Source: Acidobacteriaceae bacterium
Lineage (GTDB): Bacteria; Acidobacteriota; Terriglobia; Terriglobales; Acidobacteriaceae
Direction of reading: 5' to 3'
DNA length: 12,217 nucleotides
NCBI GenBank assembly: GCA_003167305.1
Contig: PMTP01000024.1
Coordinates: 18,362 to 30,578 of the forward strand
A program made the position numbers and the translations under genes. Shown here piece by piece: positions 7,053 to 12,217 of the stretch. The stretch's first letter is position 1. Every line of letters begins with the position of its first letter. The notes beneath the pieces are model-generated. The model did not search any database and was not told the DNA's origin. It saw only the letters and a program-made list of their open reading frames with translations.

Positions 7053-8468
7053 CTACGCGGGCAGACGCTCATACAGCGCGGACGCGGTCTTCTCGCGCCG
7101 CAATTGCTCCCGAATTTTGGTCAGCTCGCCATCGCCCGTCAAACGCTCGCGCAGGGCCTCGATCGGTTCGCGGGCTTGTAGTGCTGCCAGTTGCAGTTCG
7201 CGGTCCAATTCCTCGTCTTCGACGGTGATCTTTTCCTGAGCGGCGATGCGATCCAGCAGAATGTTCGTCTTTACTTCGGCCACGGCGCCGTCGCGCTGGG
7301 CCGCGCGCAGACGGGCAAAGTCCAGCTTGCGCATCTGCTCCGTATCCATGCCCTGAGCCGCCAGGGCGCGCAGGCCGCGCTCCAGGCGCGTGTCAATCTG
7401 CTCCTGCACCAGCGACTCGGGAACCGCAAAGACGTACTTCCCGGTGAGCGCGGCGAAGAGCCGGTCCTTGGTCTCGCTTTCCACACTGCGGCGCTTGCGG
7501 CTGGAGATGTGATCGCGGACGCGGGCTTCCAGATCTGCCAGGTTCTCGTAGTGGCCCAGTTCCTGAGCAAATTCGTCGGTCAGCTCCGGCACGGTGCGCT
7601 TCTTGATGGCCTTGACCGTGACGTTGTAGGCCACGGTCTTGCCGGCCAGCTTGGGTTCGGCGTAATCGGCCGGGTAGATGACCTCGGCCTTCAGCTCCTG
7701 GTCAGCTTTGGCGCCGCGCAGCACCGCGCTGAAGGCCTCCACCGTATCCTTGCCACCCACTTCGACCAAGGTATCTTCACCGGCCACCGGAGGCGCCTCG
7801 GCGTCCTCCGCGATCAGGCCGCTATAGGTGATCTGCGCCCAGTCACCGTTCTTGAGAGCTCGGTCCTCCTCGACCGGCTCGATGGTGGCGCGCGACTCGC
7901 GCAACTGCTCGATCTCGCGCTGGTACTCCTCTTCGGTGATCTCCACCGGCGGCTTCTCGACGGTGACCGACTGATAGCCCTCGATGGAAAACTCCGGGAC
8001 GTACTCGAAGACCGCCTTCATGTGCAGCGGCTGGCCGTCCTCGACGGTCATCTCCAGCACCCGCGGCTCGCCGACGGGCTTGACGCCCAGGTCCACGACT
8101 GCCTTGTTGAAGCGCTCGGGCATAAGGCCTTCGATCACGTCTTTGCGGATTCCGTCGGCAAAGCGGCGGCGGATGACCGTCTCCGGCACCTTGCCCGAGC
8201 GGAAGCCGGGTATCTTGGCGTATTTCCGGTAGTTGCCGGTTACCGTCCGATAGGCCTTGGAGACCTCTTCGGCGGGAATGTCCAGCACCAGTTCGCGGGT
8301 ACACTCCGGATTCAGGATCGGGCCCTGCGGATGGTCGTGGCCGGTATGGTCATGATCGTGGCCGGCGTGATCGTGCGCCTGTTCGAGGCTTTCGTTCGAC
8401 CCCTCGGCCGCGTCCGGTTGGGGATTGTTTTCGGGTGTGTCGGTAGAACTCAACGTTTTGCCTTCCAT
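7053..8468 (-). CDS. tig: Trigger factor (ribosome-associated chaperone, FKBP-type prolyl isomerase) with a His-rich N-terminal extension
   Basis: Trigger factor binds the ribosome exit tunnel and shields nascent chains; its middle domain has prolyl isomerase activity. Of 471 residues, the first 50 or so are an extra low-complexity tail that contains seven His in 15 residues (HDHAGHDHDHTGHDH, 32-46). The ribosome-binding domain follows (about 52-165) with the signature GFRSGKVP at 88-95. The FKBP-like domain is at about 203-292 (GDWAQITYSGLI onwards), and the helical substrate-binding arms fill about 293-471. The frame is open up to 8537, but residues before 8468 look random. Neither 8537 nor ATG 8468 has a ribosome binding site. 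A TTG at 8453 (residue 6) is preceded by GGAAGG seven bases upstream and may be the true start. It is the first gene of the tig-clpP-clpX operon. Confidence 0.95.
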   Translation of the reverse strand: MEGKTLSSTDTPENNPQPDAAEGSNESLEQAHDHAGHDHDHTGHDHPQGPILNPECTRELVLDIPAEEVSKAYRTVTGNYRKYAKIPGFRSGKVPETVIRRRFADGIRKDVIEGLMPERFNKAVVDLGVKPVGEPRVLEMTVEDGQPLHMKAVFEYVPEFSIEGYQSVTVEKPPVEITEEEYQREIEQLRESRATIEPVEEDRALKNGDWAQITYSGLIAEDAEAPPVAGEDTLVEVGGKDTVEAFSAVLRGAKADQELKAEVIYPADYAEPKLAGKTVAYNVTVKAIKKRTVPELTDEFAQELGHYENLADLEARVRDHISSRKRRSVESETKDRLFAALTGKYVFAVPESLVQEQIDTRLERGLRALAAQGMDTEQMRKLDFARLRAAQRDGAVAEVKTNILLDRIAAQEKITVEDEELDRELQLAALQAREPIEALRERLTGDGELTKIREQLRREKTASALYERLPA

Positions 8469-8787
8469 GCGCTGTGTGCGCCGAACCAACTGCCGCACTG
8501 AGGGATAAACCGCCTGTTTTGAGCCGCAAACCACCACTCATGTCGGCAGGTTGCCGCCGTAGGCTGCCGCACGGGGCTTTACCAATGTCGTGCGGACAGG
8601 GAACGGCCTCATCTCATGGTAAGAGGATTTGCTGGAAGAATCAAACCGGGCGGACAGCTTTCAGTGCAAAAGGGGACCGGAAAAGGCACTACTCCACCCC
8701 ACGGACGAAGACCTGTCCCTTCACCCAGCGAGCAAAGATCGCTTCCCTCACCCCAATGAGCACAAATCGCTCGTTGGGAACCCCGGT
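8469..8787. other. Spacer between the CPCC-protein gene and tig
   Basis: No gene was supported in these 319 bases; frames seen here lack ribosome binding sites or run antisense into neighbours. The spacer should hold the tig promoter. TTGCAC followed by TTTGAT on the minus strand (about 8643-8670) is a weak candidate pair. A hairpin with 9 of 10 paired bases (CCCAATGAGC with GCTCGTTGGG, 8752-8778) lies nine bases past the CPCC-protein stop. It has no U run, so it is at best a poor terminator. Confidence 0.4.
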
Positions 8788-9033
8788 CTACTGCTCAGTG
8801 AGTTGGGGCTTGCGGACGTACGGCAGGAAGCGGGGATGGGCCGCGCCGCAGCGGGCGTAGTGCGTACGGGCCTCGTCCAGGCTCAGGGCGCCATTCACCG
8901 TCAGGCGTACCTCGGCTGCGTCCACGTCTTCCTGGCCGTCGTCCTCCCACCAGCAGACCGGGCAAAGAGCGAGCGCGCCGGGCGCGTCCAGCGTCTTGCA
9001 CCCGCAGCACGGGCAGCGATAATGAGTTCCCAC
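8788..9033 (-). CDS. CPCC family cysteine-rich protein
   Basis: The 81-residue product matches the small Cys_rich_CPCC family by eye: CPCCG at 7-11, a second pair CPVCWWEDD at 24-32, then VNGALSLDEARTHYARCGAA, the conserved N-G-x-S-L-x-E-A-R pattern of the family. The two Cys pairs suggest a zinc knuckle or rubredoxin-like metal site. The family's function is unknown. The frame stays open well upstream, but the extension would cross into the divergent gene and reads like non-coding sequence. A GTG at 9033 with GGGGG five bases upstream is the best start and puts the motif near the N-terminus, as in relatives. It lies upstream of tig in the same direction, probably as a separate transcript, and diverges from the next gene across a 151-bp spacer. 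Confidence 0.78.
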   Translation of the reverse strand: MGTHYRCPCCGCKTLDAPGALALCPVCWWEDDGQEDVDAAEVRLTVNGALSLDEARTHYARCGAAHPRFLPYVRKPQLTEQ

Positions 9034-9184
9034 TGCTTCCCCCAAACAGGGTAGACGGGAAACGAAGGGCGCGGGTTTACCGGGCGGCGCAAAACAGGCG
9101 CGAGGAATGGGATTCCGGATGGGGCTGCGATTGCCGGGCCGCTCCGATTGCCCTCCCGCTTCCGGATGTGATAAAAGATTGGCC

Positions 9185-9928
9185 ATGAAGCCTGTATCCG
9201 CGCTGCTTTTTCTCCTCGCCCTTGCCTGTGCTCTGCCTTGCCGGGCGCTACGCCTTGAACCGGAGACCAACCACTCCGCCGAGCCGCAGCCTGTGGTGGA
9301 TATCGAGGACGAAAGCCACGTGGTTGTCGCCCATCTGTTTGTGCTGCCCGGCGAAACCATGCAACTGGATTCCGACGACCAGAAACCGGCGGCGGGAGCC
9401 GGATATTACGAGGCGATGCCGGGACAGGATTATCTGCTGCTGATTCCCGCGAAGTTTCAGCTTCCGCGGCTGGGAATGGCAAGCTGCCCTTGCGTACTGC
9501 GCATGGATAAGATCGGGTGGAATCGGCAGGGTGTGGTGACAACCGTCGCCGGGCTCAAGCCGTATCTTGAGACAGCCTCCGGCGACAAGATCGCCATTGC
9601 TTCCGACGTGAAGCACGCACGGATCGCCGGCGGCAAAGTGTATTTCAATCTCCAGGGCCGCGGATCTGGCGAATACTGGGTGCTCACCCGCTACGGACAG
9701 GTGGTTGATGCCGGAGGCCCGTGGGGGCTGTGGGATGTAGTGCGCTTCCTTCTCGTTGACCTGCTGCCGCTGGCGCTGCTCGCCGTTCTCGGTTTTTCGG
9801 TGGCGGGCGCGATTCGTCTCTGGCGCGCGGACAGCTATCCGGAAAAATCCTTCCTCGAACTGATGCAACTGAGCTTCCTGCGCCTGCCGCTGGTGAGAAA
9901 GATCCGTGCCAGGGAAGAATTGGAATAA
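9185..9928 (+). CDS. Exported single-pass membrane protein of unknown function
   Basis: I do not recognise this 247-residue protein. It begins with a clear signal peptide (MKPVSALLFLLALACALPCRA), followed by about 160 residues that should lie outside the cytoplasm. A hydrophobic helix at about 186-210 (FLLVDLLPLALLAVLGFSVAGAI) follows, then a charged tail of about 35 residues with RLW next to the helix, which fits a cytoplasmic C-terminus. The outer part is rich in short hydrophobic stretches that look like beta strands, and contains a Cys-Pro-Cys motif (SCPCV, 100-104). ATG at 9185 is chosen because the signal peptide begins there, though no strong ribosome binding site is visible. An in-frame extension to 9107 is unlikely. 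It stands alone, divergent from the CPCC gene and convergent with the epimerase gene, so context gives no function. Confidence 0.75.
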   Translation: MKPVSALLFLLALACALPCRALRLEPETNHSAEPQPVVDIEDESHVVVAHLFVLPGETMQLDSDDQKPAAGAGYYEAMPGQDYLLLIPAKFQLPRLGMASCPCVLRMDKIGWNRQGVVTTVAGLKPYLETASGDKIAIASDVKHARIAGGKVYFNLQGRGSGEYWVLTRYGQVVDAGGPWGLWDVVRFLLVDLLPLALLAVLGFSVAGAIRLWRADSYPEKSFLELMQLSFLRLPLVRKIRAREELE

Positions 9929-9976
9929 TGAAGTCGAAATAGTGAGTTAAAGAATCAGCGAACTCCAATCGCAAAA

Positions 9977-10002
9977 CAGGCCGGAGCTCGCGCCCCGGCC
10001 TG
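9977..10002. terminator. Bidirectional terminator between convergent genes
   Basis: CAGGCCGG pairs perfectly with CCGGCCTG (eight bp). The stem extends by a mismatch and two more pairs around a TCGC tetraloop. On the minus strand TTTTGCG follows, so this suits the epimerase gene; on the plus strand the tail is CTTTCC, a weaker end for the membrane-protein gene. It lies 48 bases past the stop of one and 38 past the other. Confidence 0.8.
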
Positions 10003-10007
10003 CTTTC

Positions 10008-10035
10008 CTGATCTCTGATCCCTGATCCCTGATCT
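10008..10035. repeat. Four tandem 7-bp units (CTGATCC/T)
   Basis: The units are CTGATCT, CTGATCC, CTGATCC and CTGATCT, with a partial CTGG after them. The array fills the gap between the terminator stem and the epimerase stop codon. It is a short microsatellite with no evident function. Confidence 0.85.
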
Positions 10036-10040
10036 CTGGG

Positions 10041-11183
10041 TTATGGCACAAACACCCGCAGCCGCACGTGCCACTTGGTGCTCTCGCCCGGCTTCAGCGT
10101 CACCATCGCGGTGTCCATCGTGCCCCACTCCTTGCCGAAGGGATCGGCGAAGTTGTACTGGTGTTCGATGGCCACAAAGTGCGCCATGGGCGGCGCGTAC
10201 ATCTGGATGGTCTTGATCTCCGGCGAGAGGCCCTCGATCTTGACCCCGTAGTGGGCGGCCGGGTCGGTGATCACGACGGTCACGGCGCCGCCCTTCCAAT
10301 CCAGCGTGCTCCAGTTGTCGTCGAAGAACTCCTTGCCCAACGCCACGCCGCCGGGGGCGCTCAGGTCATACCGGGTCCCCTTGATGGGCAGCAGCTTGCC
10401 GGTGGGGTAGACGTTCTTGTAGTTATCCAGCTCGGCCGTGAATGCGCCCGGAATCTGCACCTTGGCCTGCGTGCGGTCGCCCGAGGGCAGATTGAAGTAG
10501 GGATGCCATGCCAGCGCGAAAGGCTCCGCCTCGCTGCCCACGTTGTGCGCCACAATCGAGGCGTCCACGGCGTCGGCGGAGAGCGTGATGGTGACCACCA
10601 GATCGGTCTTCGAGAGCCAGTGGCCGCCGAAGTTGCCGCCGTGAATCACGCCGGTGACCTGCTCGCCGCCCTCGACCTTCTTCACAACTACGTCGTCGGT
10701 CTTGGCCTTGAGGATCAGCCCGTGCATCGCGTGGATATCGCCGCCCGGCTGGCGGCCGTTGTTGGCCGGCAGAGTGATGGTGTGGCCCTGCCACTCGGTG
10801 GTCAGCGTCTTGGTGTCCGCCGAAAGCTTGCCGCGAATGCGGTTGGGATAAGGCGCCAGGAAGGCCGCGCCCAGCCGGTAGCCCAGATCGCCGAAGTCAG
10901 TGTCCTCCACGTCGAGCATCTTCTTGGCGCCGGCCAGGTCGGGCGAGGCCAGCACATCCACATTACCCTTGCCGGGGAAGTTGGCGGTGATCTGCAGAAT
11001 CTCCATTCCGCGGCCGGGAGCGAGGGTGATGCTGGTGAACTCCGGCTTGGTGGTGCTGACGGCGTCGCGGGTGAGCTTGACGATGGGCTGGCCGCCGATC
11101 TCGGTTACGGCCTGGGCGTGGCCGGCGAGGGCTGTACCCGCCAGCAAGGGGAGCGAGGAAAGTGCGTAAACTAAGTGATTCAT
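10041..11183 (-). CDS. Secreted aldose 1-epimerase (mutarotase) family protein
   Basis: Aldose 1-epimerases interconvert the alpha and beta anomers of free sugars such as glucose and galactose. The 380-residue product has family landmarks in order: PYPNRIRGKL at 111-120, His154 in MHGL, His227 in AWHPYFNLP, an acidic pair at 288-289 in FFDDNW, and Glu340 in AIEHQ. By comparison with GalM-type enzymes, the His pair and the late Glu should be the catalytic residues. A signal peptide (MNHLVYALSSLPLLAGTALAGHAQA) points to export, so it probably acts in the periplasm on incoming sugars. ATG at 11183 is chosen because it opens the signal peptide and has AGGA upstream; the longer frame to 11282 has no such support. 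It is monocistronic, ending at a shared terminator and divergent from the acyl-CoA synthetase gene. The exact sugar cannot be told; a galM label would be only by family. Confidence 0.9.
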   Translation of the reverse strand: MNHLVYALSSLPLLAGTALAGHAQAVTEIGGQPIVKLTRDAVSTTKPEFTSITLAPGRGMEILQITANFPGKGNVDVLASPDLAGAKKMLDVEDTDFGDLGYRLGAAFLAPYPNRIRGKLSADTKTLTTEWQGHTITLPANNGRQPGGDIHAMHGLILKAKTDDVVVKKVEGGEQVTGVIHGGNFGGHWLSKTDLVVTITLSADAVDASIVAHNVGSEAEPFALAWHPYFNLPSGDRTQAKVQIPGAFTAELDNYKNVYPTGKLLPIKGTRYDLSAPGGVALGKEFFDDNWSTLDWKGGAVTVVITDPAAHYGVKIEGLSPEIKTIQMYAPPMAHFVAIEHQYNFADPFGKEWGTMDTAMVTLKPGESTKWHVRLRVFVP

Positions 11184-11211
11184 CTCAAACCATCCTGGAA
11201 ATGCCATTGGA

Positions 11212-11275
11212 TTTTCCGGAGCCGTCTCCGCGCCGGGGCAACATTCCCGACGCCGGAAATCGTTTTCCGGAGGCG
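11212..11275. promoter_or_regulatory. Cluster of TTTCCGG boxes upstream of the epimerase gene
   Basis: TTTTCCGGAGCCG at 11212-11224 recurs as TTTTCCGGAGGCG at 11263-11275, 51 bases apart. An inverted copy, CCGGAAA at 11253-11259, pairs with the second to make a seven-bp dyad with a four-base loop. The cluster lies 29-92 bases upstream of the epimerase start and may be an operator array. This is a sequence observation; no regulator is identified. Confidence 0.3.
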
Positions 11276-11365
11276 ATGCCATTCTACGCCAGGAGACCCG
11301 CTAAAAGCACGTGAGATTTGCACGGCCTTCGGGCAGGCATATGCAAAAGCACCCTGCCGCTGGTG

Positions 11366-11387
11366 AATTGTGGCCCAGATCACATTT
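11366..11387. promoter_or_regulatory. CRP/FNR-family operator (CRP-type) upstream of the acyl-CoA synthetase gene
   Basis: The core is TGTGG-CCCAGA-TCACA (11369-11384), nine of ten matches to TGTGA-N6-TCACA. The flanks also fit: AAT on the left and TTT on the right. Over 22 bases about 18 match the E. coli CRP consensus. Its centre, between 11376 and 11377, is at -41.5 relative to a start predicted from the -10 box at 11406-11411, the class II activator position. Confidence 0.55.
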
Positions 11388-11402
11388 AATCGTCAGGTAG
11401 GT

Positions 11403-11411
11403 TGGTATACA
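11403..11411 (+). promoter_or_regulatory. Extended -10 box of the acyl-CoA synthetase promoter
   Basis: TGG-TATACA reads as TGn plus a -10 hexamer with four of six matches to TATAAT. It predicts transcription from about 11418, leaving a 20-base leader that is A-rich and lacks a clear ribosome binding site. No good -35 box is present, as expected for a promoter activated from an overlapping CRP-type site. Confidence 0.45.
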
Positions 11412-11437
11412 CTTCCGTCGAGTTCAAAACAAAAACC

Positions 11438-12217
11438 ATGCCTGTCGAAGAAAACCTGTACACCCAGAGCTACACGTGCGGCCCCAGCCGCGCGCTCCTT
11501 GATCTGACCATCGGCGGCCTGCTCGACCGCACCGCCGGCCGCTATCCCGACCGCCTCGCCGTGGCCTCCTGCCACCAGCAAAAGCGCCTCACCTGGGCCG
11601 AACTCTCCACCGAAGCCGACCGCGTCGCCCGCGGCCTTTGGTCGCTGGGCATACGGCGCGGCGACCGCGTCGGCATCTGGTCCACCAATTGTATTGAATG
11701 GACGATGATGCACATGGGCGTCGCCCGTGCCGGAGCCTCGCTGGTCAACATCAACCCAGCCTACCGCTCCCACGAGTTGCAATACACCCTTCAGCGCTCG
11801 CGCTTGAAAGCCCTCTTCCTCTGGCACAAGGACAAGCACGCCGACTATCAGGACATCCTCACCCGCGCCCGTCACGGCTTTGATCATGAGCTCCAGCACG
11901 TCATCTACTTCGACTCCCCCGAGTGGCCCGCCTTCCTCGACGCCGAGGGCCGCCTGCCCGACTACGTCGATCCCCAGGACATCGCCGACATCCAGTACAC
12001 CAGCGGTACCACCGGCCTGCCCAAGGGTGTCATGCTCACCCATTACAACGTCATCAACGATGGCCAATTCCTCGCCCAGGGCTTTCATTACACCGAGATC
12101 GACAAGATCGTCGTCCCCGTCCCGCTCTTCCATTGCTACGGCTGCGTCATCGGCAGCATGACTTCTTTGAACACCGGCGCGGCCCTCATCCTGCCCAACT
12201 GGACCTTCGACCCGCGC
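11438..12217 (+). CDS. AMP-dependent acyl-CoA synthetase (fatty acid-CoA ligase family), partial, 3' end off the window
   Basis: These enzymes activate a carboxylic acid with ATP to the acyl-AMP and then transfer it to CoA, feeding fatty acid breakdown or lipid synthesis. From ATG at 11438 the frame is open for 260 codons to the right edge. The adenylate-forming signature YTSGTTGLPKGVMLTH is at 187-202. The N-terminal fold markers LTWAEL, GDRVGIW and LVNINPAYRSHELQY are also in place, and the aromatic substrate-pocket stretch VPLFHCYG is at 228-235. Complete relatives are usually about 540-570 residues, so about half is present; the C-terminal catalytic Lys domain is off the window. The PLFHCYG and INPAYR motifs suggest a medium- or long-chain fatty acyl substrate, an inference only. 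The leader has no clear ribosome binding site. A CRP-type operator and extended -10 box lie upstream. It is divergent from the epimerase gene. Confidence 0.92.
   Translation, partial: MPVEENLYTQSYTCGPSRALLDLTIGGLLDRTAGRYPDRLAVASCHQQKRLTWAELSTEADRVARGLWSLGIRRGDRVGIWSTNCIEWTMMHMGVARAGASLVNINPAYRSHELQYTLQRSRLKALFLWHKDKHADYQDILTRARHGFDHELQHVIYFDSPEWPAFLDAEGRLPDYVDPQDIADIQYTSGTTGLPKGVMLTHYNVINDGQFLAQGFHYTEIDKIVVPVPLFHCYGCVIGSMTSLNTGAALILPNWTFDPR

Noticed and set aside
4922..8468. Possible loss of lon from the tig-clpP-clpX-lon order
   Set aside because: Many genomes lack lon at this place, so its absence after clpX does not show loss.
7191..8501. A 436-codon open frame on the plus strand opposite tig
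   Set aside because: It is the antisense mirror of trigger factor, with the low-complexity Leu/Gly/Asp/Val composition typical of such shadows. Trigger factor on the other strand has clear family motifs.
8350..8541. A 63-codon minus-strand frame overlapping the start of tig out of frame
   Set aside because: No ribosome binding site precedes it, and it covers the well-supported N-terminal part of trigger factor in another frame.
8663..8690. AGTGC and GCACT arms upstream of tig, considered as a CIRCE heat-shock operator
   Set aside because: CIRCE needs TTAGCACTC-N9-GAGTGCTAA. Here only five-base arms match, in the wrong orientation, with an 18-base spacer.
9034..9360. An upstream extension of the CPCC protein to 190 residues
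   Set aside because: It would run through the divergent promoter region and into the signal peptide codons of the membrane-protein gene. The extra residues are Ser/Arg/Pro-rich, and a GTG with a strong ribosome binding site lies right before the CPCC motif.
10068..11174. A 368-codon open frame on the plus strand opposite the epimerase gene
   Set aside because: It is a mirror frame of a gene with intact catalytic motifs and a signal peptide; its own translation has neither.
11180..11383. A 67-codon minus-strand frame whose TGA overlaps the epimerase ATG as ATGA
   Set aside because: The overlap resembles the one before clpX, but the frame opens on a GTG inside the CRP-type site with no ribosome binding site, and the translation is basic and random-looking.
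11393..12133. A 246-codon open frame on the minus strand opposite the acyl-CoA synthetase
   Set aside because: The plus strand encodes the full adenylation signature. The minus frame is a Gly/Val/Asp-rich shadow.

Overview
The window reads as chromosomal DNA of a high-GC, Gram-negative bacterium. Outer-membrane and lipoprotein export signals are plain, the operon trigger factor - clpP - clpX is intact, and two envelope proteins carry Ig-like modules. A barrel plus repeated CSASP Ig module plus OmpA domain, and a His-rich N-terminal tail on trigger factor, are styles I associate with Acidobacteriota (Terriglobia-like). That placement is an inference from protein style, not a proof. No tRNA, rRNA, CRISPR, insertion sequence or prophage gene was seen.

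Layout, left to right. (1) 1-1553, minus: the N-terminal 517 residues of an outer-membrane OmpA-family protein that runs off the left edge. (2) 1687-4503, minus: a 938-residue lipoprotein with six Ig-like (Big_5 type) repeats and a C-terminal DUF3494 ice-binding domain, ending at a hairpin. (3) 4504-4921: a spacer with a strong bidirectional terminator for clpX. (4) 4922-8468, minus: clpX, a previously unlisted 42-codon ORF, clpP and tig, the cytosolic folding and proteolysis module. The small ORF has a strong ribosome binding site and overlaps the clpX start by ATGA. It sits inside a pair of inverted blocks of a 9-bp repeat. (5) 8788-9033, minus: a small CPCC-type cysteine-rich protein. (6) 9185-9928, plus: an exported single-pass membrane protein of unknown function. 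It converges on (7) 10041-11183, minus: a secreted aldose 1-epimerase-like protein, with a shared bidirectional terminator between them. (8) 11438-12217, plus: the first 260 residues of an acyl-CoA synthetase that runs off the right edge. It is preceded by a CRP-type operator placed exactly as in a class II activated promoter.

How the genes work together. Trigger factor meets nascent chains, and ClpXP degrades tagged or misfolded proteins, so tig-clpP-clpX is one protein-quality operon; lon, often next in other genomes, does not follow here. The OmpA-like protein and the ice-binding lipoprotein are envelope or surface proteins transcribed in the same direction but separated by a hairpin. The epimerase and acyl-CoA synthetase are divergently arranged carbon-metabolism genes, and the second may respond to a CRP/FNR-family regulator.

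The most novel-looking item is the clpP-clpX spacer: a hidden, translationally coupled small ORF enclosed by a long imperfect mRNA stem built from 9-bp repeats.
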